The notes beneath the pieces are model-generated. The model made no database searches and was not told the DNA's origin. It saw only the letters and a program-made list of their open reading frames with translations. The position numbers and the translations under genes were made by a program. From an uncultured Sutterella sp. (lineage in GTDB: Bacteria > Pseudomonadota > Gammaproteobacteria > Burkholderiales > Burkholderiaceae_F): 64,000 bases of DNA. Every line of letters starts with the position of its first letter. Positions within the stretch are counted from its first letter, which is position 1. Below are positions 33,264 through 41,411 of the stretch, in pieces. The stretch lies in NCBI GenBank assembly GCA_900544345.1, contig UQUR01000002.1:62001-126000 (forward strand). The letters run 5' to 3'.

Positions 33264-34682
33264 ATGTACGATCCCAAATCCAAAGTAGCCTCAGAATTTA
33301 TCTGTCATGAGGAAATTGAAGAGACTCTGGCTTTTGCCGAAGAGCACAAACACGACCGCGAATATATTCAAAAAGCTTTGCAAAAAGCCGAAGCCTTTAA
33401 GGGGCTGACTCACCGCGAGGCTGCTGTTCTCTTAGCCTGCGAGGAAGAAGACTTAAATCAGGAAATCTTTGCGACAGCTAAAAAAGTCAAAGAGCATATC
33501 TACGGCAACCGCATCGTCCTTTTTGCCCCTCTTTATCTTTCAAATTATTGCGTCAATACCTGTACTTACTGCCCGTATCACGCTAAAAACAAACACATCG
33601 TCCGCAAAAAGCTCACCCAGGATCAGATCAGACAGGAAGTCATTGCTCTGCAGGATATGGGACACAAACGGCTTTTACTCGAAGCTGGTGAACATCCGCG
33701 CCACAACCCCATTGAATACATTTTAGAGAGCATCAATACGATCTATTCCATCAAACACAAAAACGGTGCCATTCGCCGCGTCAATATCAACATTGCCGCA
33801 ACAACCGTAGAAAACTACAGAAAACTGCATGAAGCAGGAATCGGTACGTACCAACTCTTTCAGGAAACTTATCACAAAGAGCAGTATGAACTTTTACACC
33901 CGAAGGGACCCAAGAGTGACTATGCCTACCACACAGAAGCCATGGACCGCGCTATGGAAGGCGGCATTGACGACGTGGGATTGGGGGTTCTGTTCGGTCT
34001 GACCTTGTACCGTTACGATTTCGTCGGTCTTTTGATGCATGCAGAGCACTTGGAAGCTGTCTGGGGAGTCGGTCCTCACACTATCAGTGTCCCGCGAATC
34101 TGTCCGGCCGATGACGTCGATCCGACTACCTTTACCAATGCAGTACCTGATGACCTGTTCCTCAAAATTGTCGCTCTGATTCGTCTTGCTGTCCCCTACA
34201 CAGGCATGATCATCTCAACCAGAGAATCGGCTCGCGTCAGGGGAAAATGTCTTGAAATGGGCGTTTCTCAAATCAGCGGCGGCTCTCGTACAAGTGTAGG
34301 CGGCTACGTTTTGGAAGAAGAAAAGGAAGAAAACTCGGCGCAATTTGAAACAAGCGACAGAAGAACTCTGGATGAAGTCGTCAAATGGCTTTTGGACGGC
34401 GGCTATTTACCGAGCTGGTGCACTGCCTGCTATCGTGCGGGCCGGACAGGCGACCGCTTCATGTCATTGGCTAAGACCGGTGAAATTGCCACCTACTGTC
34501 AAGCCAATGCCATTATGACTTTGAAGGAATATGCGCAGGACTACGCAAGACCTGCGACCCGAGAAGCCGCTCAAAAAGTGATCGACGCTGAAATTCCGAA
34601 GATTGTTCACGAAAAAATCCGCAAAGCAAGCGTCATACGCCTGCAGAAAATTGAAGAAGGTGAACGCGATTTCCGCTTCTAA
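33264..34682 (+). CDS. hydG: HydG-type radical SAM maturase of [FeFe]-hydrogenase
   Basis: A 472-residue radical SAM enzyme. HydG cleaves tyrosine to supply CO and cyanide for the hydrogenase H-cluster. The SAM-cluster motif is CVNTCTYC (Cys96, 100, 103; CX3CX2C). The C-terminal cluster motif is exact: Cys386-TA-Cys389-X22-Cys412, within CTACYRAGRTGDRFM. This second site separates HydG from ThiH and NosL. Length matches the family. hydE, hydF and the hydrogenase are not in the window, so the gene stands alone here, behind its own AT-rich control region and before a terminator. An [FeFe] system is unusual for a betaproteobacterium. Confidence 0.92.
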   Translation: MYDPKSKVASEFICHEEIEETLAFAEEHKHDREYIQKALQKAEAFKGLTHREAAVLLACEEEDLNQEIFATAKKVKEHIYGNRIVLFAPLYLSNYCVNTCTYCPYHAKNKHIVRKKLTQDQIRQEVIALQDMGHKRLLLEAGEHPRHNPIEYILESINTIYSIKHKNGAIRRVNINIAATTVENYRKLHEAGIGTYQLFQETYHKEQYELLHPKGPKSDYAYHTEAMDRAMEGGIDDVGLGVLFGLTLYRYDFVGLLMHAEHLEAVWGVGPHTISVPRICPADDVDPTTFTNAVPDDLFLKIVALIRLAVPYTGMIISTRESARVRGKCLEMGVSQISGGSRTSVGGYVLEEEKEENSAQFETSDRRTLDEVVKWLLDGGYLPSWCTACYRAGRTGDRFMSLAKTGEIATYCQANAIMTLKEYAQDYARPATREAAQKVIDAEIPKIVHEKIRKASVIRLQKIEEGERDFRF

Positions 34683-34694
34683 GTAACAAAAAAC

Positions 34695-34731
34695 AAAGGA
34701 GAGAATGATTCAACATCAAACTCTCCTTTTT
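34695..34731. terminator. Terminator between hydG and convergent marR
   Basis: AAAGGAGAG pairs with CTCTCCTTT around a 17-base loop, with T5 on the plus strand and A/T-rich flanks on the other side. Confidence 0.8.
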
Positions 34732-34749
34732 GCTACCGGCTATAAGCTT

Positions 34750-35283
34750 TTAGCGCAGACTGTTGCGATTGAGTTCTCGCTGTTGAGACAAAATCATGTG
34801 CTTGAGTAAACGCGCTAGCTCCAGCTGATCCTCACGAGAGAGACAGGAAGCAAACTGACGCTCGACTTCAACATGTGAATTAACCGCTTCAAGCGTCAAA
34901 GCCTTACCCTTTTCGGTTGCCTTGAGAATCACGCCTCTTCGGTCATTTGTATCCTGAAAACGTTCGAGCAGTCCCTTTTCTTCAAGCTTTCGAATACGAT
35001 TCGAAAGGCCGCCCGAAGTAATCAAAATCTTCGTTTGCAAAATTTTGGGAGTAATCACCGCATCAGGGTTGCGGGTCAAAACAGCCAAAACTTCAAACTC
35101 ACCGCGCGTAAGGTCAAAGCGAGCCAGATTTTCCGCCACTCGTCTTTCGACGTAGTAACTCATTCGAACCAATCTGGCCACTACCGAAATAGGCTCGGTG
35201 CTCAGTGTCGGCACCTGAGCTTTCCACTCTTCCTCGAGGGAATCGACGAAATCCTTAAGATTTCGGCTGGTATCTTCAGTCAC
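34750..35283 (-). CDS. MarR-family transcriptional regulator
   Basis: A 177-residue winged-helix regulator. The HTH is visible in LTRGEFEVLAVLTRNPDAV, ITSGGLSNRIRKLEEKGLLE (recognition helix) and the wing DTNDRRGVILKATEKGK, including the conserved D-x-R. MarR proteins bind palindromes as dimers and release them on binding small ligands. It is the last gene of a three-gene minus-strand operon with an M20 hydrolase (two-base gap) and a DcuC transporter. The most likely operator is the perfect 18-bp palindrome at 38111-38128 in the shared upstream region; this is inference. Confidence 0.9.
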   Translation of the reverse strand: MTEDTSRNLKDFVDSLEEEWKAQVPTLSTEPISVVARLVRMSYYVERRVAENLARFDLTRGEFEVLAVLTRNPDAVITPKILQTKILITSGGLSNRIRKLEEKGLLERFQDTNDRRGVILKATEKGKALTLEAVNSHVEVERQFASCLSREDQLELARLLKHMILSQQRELNRNSLR

Positions 35284-35285
35284 GG

Positions 35286-36569
35286 TTATTTTGCTCCCAG
35301 GTGCTTGATCGCCAAGTAGTGATAGATATCGAAGAGCTCCTGCAGGCGGAATTCTTCAAATTCAAACTTCGACTGATGGTGACCGGCCTTCAATTCGGAG
35401 CCAACGACCACGTAACCGGCCTTGCCGCCCTTGTTTTGGACACGACGCATCAAAACCGTTGCATCGTCACTGCCATTAAAGTTCATCGTGTCGCTGACCT
35501 TCGTACAGTACTTAGCCTGCTTAGCTGCTTCTGCAAAATTATTTTGAACTTCATCGTCTTTGATAAAGTCAATGGCTTCGCCCATCACTTCACTTTCAGC
35601 TTCACAGCCGTACATGGCAGCAGCACCCTTTACACGAGCCACTGCTTCGTTAAACATATAGTTATTAATGGCTTCTGTTTCACCGCGTACTTCAACCTGC
35701 ATTTCAGCCGTCGAAGCAATGACGTTGCGACCTTCACCGGCGCGCATATAACCCACGTTCACACGTGTCATACCCTGGCCATGACGAGGAATTGCCATCA
35801 AGGCAAGACTTGCAGTGGAAGCTGCCATCAAAGCATTGCGACCAACTTCAGGCTGCATACCAGCATGAGAAGGAGAGCCCTTAAAACGGAAGTCGACCTT
35901 AGTCGTGCAGAGGAATTTCTCGGGCGCCGTTACCACTTCGCCACCAGGAATATCGCAACCCAAGTGACCGACATAGAGGTAATCCAAATCATCAACAATA
36001 CCACTTTGAGCCATCGGACGACCGCCGCGAGAACCTTCTTCTCCCGGTTCAAAAATCAACTTAACCGTACCGCAAAGCTGATCTTTATTGGCTGCAAGCC
36101 AAGAGGCCAACCCCATCAATACAGCTTGGTGACCGTCGTGGCCACAAGCATGCATGTAACCGGGGATTTGAGAGGCATAACCTTCCTTGGTGGGGTTATG
36201 TTCCGGATCAGAGGATTCTGTCACAGGCAATGCATCCAGGTTGCAAAGAAAACCGATCGTCGGTCCTGGACGGCCTGTTTCCAAAATACCAACCACACCC
36301 GTTGCGCCTTCTAAGCGTTCGAGAATCTTCGGATCAACTTTATCCTTAGCAGCTTCACGGAACTTGGCAATTTGTTGCTTCATCGCACCGCGAATAAAGT
36401 CTTTGTTAATGACTTCCAAACCGCACAATACTTTAAAACCTAACTTTTGCAAATGTTCGATCACACGTGCGCTCGAAACAAATTCGCACCAACCCGGTTC
36501 AGGCCAGGCGTGAATTTCACGGCGTTTAGCAATAAGCCACTCTTGAGAGATCGGTTCCAAATATGCCAT
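35286..36569 (-). CDS. M20 family amidohydrolase (AbgB-like)
   Basis: A 427-residue M20D metal-dependent amidohydrolase. Metal ligands appear in YMHACGHDGHQ and IFEPGEEGSRGG, and the dimerisation domain holds GSPSHAGMQPEVGRNAL. The terminal GHHQSKFEFEE supplies the last histidine. The closest general match is AbgB/HipO-like enzymes that cleave N-acyl or p-aminobenzoyl amino acids. ATG 36569 is chosen because GGAGG lies eight bases upstream; an extension to 36584 lacks one. It lies 16 bases after a DcuC-type transporter and two bases before marR, which suggests uptake or exchange of a dicarboxylate or N-acyl amino acid coupled to hydrolysis. A paralogue is at 41412-42692. Confidence 0.9.
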   Translation of the reverse strand: MAYLEPISQEWLIAKRREIHAWPEPGWCEFVSSARVIEHLQKLGFKVLCGLEVINKDFIRGAMKQQIAKFREAAKDKVDPKILERLEGATGVVGILETGRPGPTIGFLCNLDALPVTESSDPEHNPTKEGYASQIPGYMHACGHDGHQAVLMGLASWLAANKDQLCGTVKLIFEPGEEGSRGGRPMAQSGIVDDLDYLYVGHLGCDIPGGEVVTAPEKFLCTTKVDFRFKGSPSHAGMQPEVGRNALMAASTASLALMAIPRHGQGMTRVNVGYMRAGEGRNVIASTAEMQVEVRGETEAINNYMFNEAVARVKGAAAMYGCEAESEVMGEAIDFIKDDEVQNNFAEAAKQAKYCTKVSDTMNFNGSDDATVLMRRVQNKGGKAGYVVVGSELKAGHHQSKFEFEEFRLQELFDIYHYLAIKHLGAK

Positions 36570-36585
36570 GAGAAACTCCTCCAAA

Positions 36586-37953
36586 TTAAATATAGCGAAC
36601 GAACGAGAAAACCATCACCGCCACGAAACCGGCCAAAATAGGCACGGACGTACGTTTAACCACTTCTAACGGGTTGGCTTTCACAGAAGCCGCCACGATA
36701 ATGATAACAGCGGCCACGGGTGAAATAGAACGAATCAAATTCGAGGTACATTGCATCGGCAAAGCAACCATAATCGGATCAATACCGGCATTTTGAGCAA
36801 TCGAAGGGATAAGTTCGATAAAGCTATAAAAGACTGCATTGCCCGATCCGCTGATAAATGTAATCAAAGCTGTGATACCGGAGAAGGCAAACATCAGACC
36901 GGCACTGGCGTTTTCCACACCAGCAATGGAGTTAGAAATCATATCGATCATACCCATTGCTCGAAGACCGGCCACCATCGTAGAGGCTGCGACAATCAAA
37001 ACAACCACTTGAGAGAAGCCTTCGCCCATACCCTTAAAGAAGAGGTTGGCGTCTTTCATCCCTTGCTTGACATTACCCTTACGGATCAACTCACAGATAA
37101 AGGCTAAAGCAAAACAGAAGACCGTAATCTCAACCAAACCAACTTTGGCTTGTCTAAAACATGCCCAGAAGAAAATCACAAGGATGAGGGGTAAAACTGG
37201 GAACAAAGCGTAATAAACAGGCACACCAGTCAAATCTCGGTTCTTTAACTTGCTTTCATCAATTTCTGCAGTGATCTTACCTTCCTGACGTTTATCCATG
37301 TAACGCTGCCAGAAGAAGTGGACAATACCGATGATAATCAAAGCCGGAACCGTAATTGGTGCGTGGTGATAGAAAACATAGTCAACCACGTGATCAAAGC
37401 CCAAAACGCGAGCAGCAACAACGTTGTCACCACCTAAGGGGGTCGGAACAATCGTTGCGGTCGTAGCAATCACACCAGCTGCGGTAAGCACACTCATGCG
37501 AGCTGCGCGTAAAACCGGATATAGGGTCGCCATCAAAATCACTGCTAATGACGAAGCACTAGGGATAATGATGGATAAAAGTGTGCCGACCCAATAAACC
37601 AACGGCACCAAAATATACGGAGAATGAACCTTTTCAAGCGGCTTACTCAAAACACGAATGACCATATCATTGGCACCGATATGCGACATATAGGCCGCAA
37701 AACCGAAAAGAGTCAAAATGATCAGACCGGCGTTGGAGTATTGGCTAATAAACAGGTCTTTAACTGCCTTAAAAGGATCCACCCAACTAAGACCGGAAGA
37801 CGCCTTGGCACTGACTGCCGGATGCCCTAACATCACAGCAACAGCCAAAAGAATCAAACCTGTTGCAAATAAAACAACCTTAGCGTCATAGTTTTTAGCA
37901 ATAGCCCAACCGGCAATTACTAATGCCACAACGCAAATAACTAATTCGAGCAT
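36586..37953 (-). CDS. dcuC: DcuC-family C4-dicarboxylate transporter
   Basis: A 455-residue polytopic membrane protein with about 12 segments, matching E. coli DcuC along its length: LFGFAAYMSHIGANDMVIRVLSKPL near residue 83 (quoted in part as FAAYMSHIGANDMV), HFFWQRYMDK, SGSGNAVFYSFIELIP and EVVKRTSVPILAGFV. DcuC exchanges or exports succinate and fumarate during anaerobic growth. It is the first gene of an operon with an M20 hydrolase and marR. A good sigma-70 promoter (38013-38041) lies 60 bases upstream. The pairing with a hydrolase suggests its substrate may be a dicarboxylic amino acid derivative rather than plain succinate; this is inference. Confidence 0.9.
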   Translation of the reverse strand: MLELVICVVALVIAGWAIAKNYDAKVVLFATGLILLAVAVMLGHPAVSAKASSGLSWVDPFKAVKDLFISQYSNAGLIILTLFGFAAYMSHIGANDMVIRVLSKPLEKVHSPYILVPLVYWVGTLLSIIIPSASSLAVILMATLYPVLRAARMSVLTAAGVIATTATIVPTPLGGDNVVAARVLGFDHVVDYVFYHHAPITVPALIIIGIVHFFWQRYMDKRQEGKITAEIDESKLKNRDLTGVPVYYALFPVLPLILVIFFWACFRQAKVGLVEITVFCFALAFICELIRKGNVKQGMKDANLFFKGMGEGFSQVVVLIVAASTMVAGLRAMGMIDMISNSIAGVENASAGLMFAFSGITALITFISGSGNAVFYSFIELIPSIAQNAGIDPIMVALPMQCTSNLIRSISPVAAVIIIVAASVKANPLEVVKRTSVPILAGFVAVMVFSFVRYI

Positions 37954-38012
37954 TGATTAGCCCTCACAAGAGAAAAAATAAGGAATTTGATTTAAAAGGT
38001 AGAAACGCCGTC

Positions 38013-38041
38013 ACTATACGCAACTTAAAAGCCTCGGGCAA
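38013..38041 (-). promoter_or_regulatory. Promoter of the dcuC-M20-marR operon
   Basis: On the minus strand TTGCCC (-35), a 17-base spacer and TATAGT (-10) precede dcuC by about 60 bases. The -35 sits in a short inverted repeat CGGGC-N11-GCCCG. Confidence 0.6.
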
Positions 38042-38110
38042 GACCCAAAAGCCCGAATTACAAGAACAAAGCCTTTAAAAAATCTTCGCATAAAGCATCT
38101 TTCTAAAAAG

Positions 38111-38141
38111 TATCTTCACGTGAAGATATTTATAGTATAAT
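38111..38141 (+). promoter_or_regulatory. Perfect 18-bp palindrome overlapping the eamA promoter
   Basis: TATCTTCACGTGAAGATA is a perfect palindrome at 38111-38128. It overlaps the expected -35 position of a plus-strand promoter whose -10 is TATAAT at 38136-38141, 28 bases before the EamA start. Form and position fit a repressor operator, most simply for the MarR protein of the divergent operon. Confidence 0.7.
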
Positions 38142-38169
38142 TTTTCTATCTAAACGAGAGAAAAAATTT

Positions 38170-39123
38170 ATGCGTTCAATTTCTTTACCGGGTTTCGTAT
38201 TAGCGGCCCTGGCTGCCATTCTTTGGGGAACGGCCGGTACTGCTCAAACTTTTATTGTAAGTGGCTCCCTCTCCCCTCTTTGGGTCGGAGCTATGCGCAT
38301 TTTGTGCGCCTGTTTATTCTTTTATCCGACACTTTGGCTGAGCTCACGTTCGGCCAATTCAAACGCAGCCCCTGTCAACAAAACACACTACCTCCCAAAA
38401 GTTATTGCAGCAGGCTTTTCTATGGCATTTTTTAACCTTCTCTTTTTTACTGGAGTTAAAACGGCTGGCGTCGCTTTGGGCTCTTGCACCATTATTGCTT
38501 CAGCACCGGTATGGGCAGGCATTTTGGACGCTCTTATTAAAAAGAAAACACCAGACAGACTTTGGCTGGCGGGTATAGCCGTAGCCATATTAGGTGGCGT
38601 TTGGATGGCTGTTTCTCAAGCTGACAATATTGCAGTTAATGCCTTTGGAATGGGTATTTGTCTTACTGCTGGCTTTTTCTATTCGTGTTATTCGATGTTG
38701 GCCAAAGAGTTGGTTCGTATGACTACGCCTCTTAGAGCCTCTGCTCACTCTTTTACTGTGGCTGCTTTTATTGCATTCGCCGCAGCATTCGTTTTATCTG
38801 ACGTTCCCCAACTTTACGCCACAGATATTGCCATCGTTGTTTACCTGGGAGTAGTTGTAACAGGTATTGCCTATTTACTCTACGGGACGGCGTTAAAAAC
38901 CACCCGGGTATCCACATGTGTTGCATTAGGACTGCTTGAACCCGTTACCGCCTTTTTCCTTGCAATTGCCGTTGTCCATGAAAACGTCAATCCCTGGGCA
39001 GCCGTCGGACTGGTAATGATTTTGCTGGGGCTCGCTCTGGTGCTGAAGTCAGAGCAAATGCAAAATAATCAGACGGCCGTCCGCTCTGCTTCAGGTTTAA
39101 AGGCTAAAGGCGCAGTTGTTTAA
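38170..39123 (+). CDS. EamA/DMT-family metabolite exporter
   Basis: A 317-residue drug/metabolite transporter with ten hydrophobic segments arranged as two EamA repeats (about 10-145 and 160-295). Recognisable pieces are ALAAILWGTAGTAQTF at the N-terminus, VALGSCTIIASAPVWAGIL and the second-repeat LGLLEPVTAFFLAIAVVHE. Such proteins export amino acids or other small metabolites. It is expressed from a promoter overlapped by the 18-bp palindrome and is divergent from dcuC-M20-marR, so it may belong to the same regulon. A short hydrophilic tail ends the protein. bioD converges one base after its stop. Confidence 0.9.
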   Translation: MRSISLPGFVLAALAAILWGTAGTAQTFIVSGSLSPLWVGAMRILCACLFFYPTLWLSSRSANSNAAPVNKTHYLPKVIAAGFSMAFFNLLFFTGVKTAGVALGSCTIIASAPVWAGILDALIKKKTPDRLWLAGIAVAILGGVWMAVSQADNIAVNAFGMGICLTAGFFYSCYSMLAKELVRMTTPLRASAHSFTVAAFIAFAAAFVLSDVPQLYATDIAIVVYLGVVVTGIAYLLYGTALKTTRVSTCVALGLLEPVTAFFLAIAVVHENVNPWAAVGLVMILLGLALVLKSEQMQNNQTAVRSASGLKAKGAVV

Positions 39124-39762
39124 TTAAAATAATTTTGGGCACCTTAAAAGCTCAGTTGTCGGCCACTCACGATGAAGCCACTTTGCTAAAAAAGCAAATG
39201 TGTCTTCATCTATTTTTTTATCGGGCAGCGGATGCCAGTCATTAAAAATAACGTGCGAAAGAATCATCCCTCGAGTCTTCAACGCTTCAAGGGAAAGCAG
39301 CGTGTGGTTAATACTGCCTAGCTTTCCGCTCGTAACAAAAATAACAGGCCAGTTTTGCTGAGCCACAAAATCAATCGTTAATAATGTTGTCGTCAGAGGG
39401 ACCATCAAACCACCAGCCCCCTCAACAAGAAGTCTTTCATAGCGAGCTGAAAGAATCTCTGTGGCATTCAAAATTTTTTCAAAATCAATCTTTCGACCAT
39501 CTATGCGACTTGCCATATGAGGCGATGACGGATAAGAGAAAACTTCCGGTGCAGTGAGTCCCTCTTCGTCTTCCAGGAACTGCTTTTGCATAATTTTTCT
39601 ATGCTGATGAATGTCAGGAGAACCTCCTTGAGAGCCAGTTTGAATGAATTTTTGCGTAATGGTTTTATGACCATTTCGGATCCACTGAGCAGCAAGCCAT
39701 CCGGTTGCCACTGTTTTACCCACATCAGTATCTGTACCGCTAACAAACCAAACATTACCCAT
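39124..39762 (-). CDS. bioD: Dethiobiotin synthetase
   Basis: A 212-residue P-loop enzyme that closes the ureido ring of biotin by carboxylating diaminopelargonate. It starts MGNVWFVSGTDTDVGKTVAT (P-loop); the second signature is LLVEGAGGLMVPL, and the lysine in TITQKFIQTGSQ corresponds to the substrate-binding site. The start at 39762 lies one base after the bioA stop and has AAGGAG ten bases upstream, so it is translationally coupled; a longer frame would lie inside bioA. bioB and bioF are not in the window. Confidence 0.93.
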   Translation of the reverse strand: MGNVWFVSGTDTDVGKTVATGWLAAQWIRNGHKTITQKFIQTGSQGGSPDIHQHRKIMQKQFLEDEEGLTAPEVFSYPSSPHMASRIDGRKIDFEKILNATEILSARYERLLVEGAGGLMVPLTTTLLTIDFVAQQNWPVIFVTSGKLGSINHTLLSLEALKTRGMILSHVIFNDWHPLPDKKIDEDTFAFLAKWLHREWPTTELLRCPKLF

Positions 39763-39763
39763 C

Positions 39764-41065
39764 TCAATGATTCTCCTTTCTTTGACGTTCAATTTGCATA
39801 GCGAGAACTTTTCGAACGGCAGAAGTTAATTTGGCAAGCTCATCATCGGTAATAATAAAAGGCGGCATCAGATAGCAAAGTTTGCCAATAGGTCTTACCC
39901 AAACGCCCTGACGAACAAAAGCCGCTTGAATCCATTGACTTTCAACGGATTCACTCAGTTCCACCACACCGATTGCACCCAAAACACGTACATCCTGAAT
40001 ACCTTCTTTACCTTTAAGCGGTGCCAATCCCCGACGCAATCCATCCTGGATGCGATAAACAGAATTAAGCCAGTCCTGTTTTTCATATATATCTAAAGAA
40101 GCACAGGCTGCTGCACACGCCAGAGCATTTGCCATAAAAGTCGGGCCGTGCATGAAGGCATACGGGTAAACAGAGGAAATCGTCTGAGCAATTTCATTTC
40201 GGCAAAGCACGGCCGACAATGTCATCATGCCTCCAGTAAGTGCCTTCCCGATTGCCATAATGTCGGGAGAAACATCTGCCCATTCACAAGCAAAAGTTTT
40301 TCCCGTGCGACCGAAACCGGTAGCGATTTCATCGACAATCAGTAAAACAGCATGCTTTTTGCAAAGTTGGGAAGCTTCTTTTAAATATTGCGGATGATAA
40401 AAGCGCATTGCACTGGCACCTTGAAAAATCGGCTCCAGTATTAACGCTGCAATATCTTTATTTTGATCTAGGATCCGCTCTAAATCATTTAAATCAGTGG
40501 GATTCCATTGTCCCTCAAAAGTCGAAGTTGGAGGATTCGCAAAATATCTCACAGGCAACGAACTGCCAAACACGGAGTGCATACCGGCTATGGGATCACA
40601 AACCGACATTGCATTCCAGGTATCACCGTGATAGCCACCACGGATGGTGACGAAATTTACTCTTTCTTTACGTCCGCAAGCCATCTGGTATTGGACAGCC
40701 ATCTTCATAGCTGCTTCTACAGCAACTGAGCCCGAATCGGCATAAAAAATCTTATTAAGTCCTTTGGGAACAAGTTTTAATAACTTTCTTGCTAATTCAA
40801 TCGCTTTTTCGTGCGTCAGACCTCCAAACATCACGTGAGCGAGCTTTTGTGCCTGTTCTTGAACAGCTCGGACCAATTGAGGATGACGATAGCCATAAGC
40901 GGCGCACCACCAAGCGCTGGTTCCATCAATAAGACTTGTTCCGTCTTCAAGCTCAAGATAGACACCGTGAGCACCGGCCACTTTTTCAATACGTGGCGTT
41001 TGCACGGTGCCAGCATACGGATGCCAAATATGTTCACAGTCAAATTGCAAATCTTCGCTATTCAT
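39764..41065 (-). CDS. bioA: Adenosylmethionine-8-amino-7-oxononanoate aminotransferase
   Basis: A 433-residue PLP-dependent class III aminotransferase that makes diaminopelargonate, using SAM as amino donor. Diagnostic pieces are HIWHPYAG near residue 12, DGTSAWWCAAYGYRHP (substrate-binding tryptophans and tyrosine), ADSGSVAVEAAMKMA (PLP phosphate), IVDEIATGFGRTG and the Schiff-base lysine in AIGKALTGG. Family length is normal. GAAGGA precedes ATG 41065. It leads the bioA-bioD pair; biotin made here serves AccB encoded at 59844. Confidence 0.95.
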   Translation of the reverse strand: MNSEDLQFDCEHIWHPYAGTVQTPRIEKVAGAHGVYLELEDGTSLIDGTSAWWCAAYGYRHPQLVRAVQEQAQKLAHVMFGGLTHEKAIELARKLLKLVPKGLNKIFYADSGSVAVEAAMKMAVQYQMACGRKERVNFVTIRGGYHGDTWNAMSVCDPIAGMHSVFGSSLPVRYFANPPTSTFEGQWNPTDLNDLERILDQNKDIAALILEPIFQGASAMRFYHPQYLKEASQLCKKHAVLLIVDEIATGFGRTGKTFACEWADVSPDIMAIGKALTGGMMTLSAVLCRNEIAQTISSVYPYAFMHGPTFMANALACAAACASLDIYEKQDWLNSVYRIQDGLRRGLAPLKGKEGIQDVRVLGAIGVVELSESVESQWIQAAFVRQGVWVRPIGKLCYLMPPFIITDDELAKLTSAVRKVLAMQIERQRKENH

Positions 41066-41411
41066 AGAAAAAGTCCTTCAGTATGTAGCCGTCTATTCTG
41101 CAGCTATATTAATTTCTCGACGTTAATTTGTAGGGATTTGTTTTTAATTTGAGCAGATCTAACTGAATTTTTATTACTGCTTCTACTTTCTTTGCATCTG
41201 ATTGAGATAAAAAATCATTTCGGACTACGCTCTCATTCTATCAATTGATGTTATTTGATTGTTGAGTTGTAACCTTGTCTAATAAAGCTTTTCAGTAAAT
41301 GCTCTGATTTTTCGTTGACCGTGGCTTTTAAAAGAGCCAGATAAAACTTTTCTCTTTCAAAACGATACCTTGAAGTACAATAGAAGAGTTTTCTTTTGGT
41401 AGGAGCAAAAA
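41066..41411. other. Divergent intergenic region bioA / M20 hydrolase
   Basis: About 345 bases with no gene. TACAAT at 41376-41381 is a plausible -10 for the M20 gene; AGGAG precedes its ATG. I found only a half-match to a BirA operator (TTGTAACC, 41267) and no complete biotin operator. Confidence 0.5.

Noticed and set aside
38035..38057. CGGGC-N11-GCCCG hairpin as a terminator
   Set aside because: It lies between divergent genes, where no terminator is needed, and has no T tract; it overlaps the dcuC -35 instead.
41267..41274. TTGTAACC resembling half of a BirA biotin operator upstream of bioA
   Set aside because: The second half-site at the required spacing is missing.
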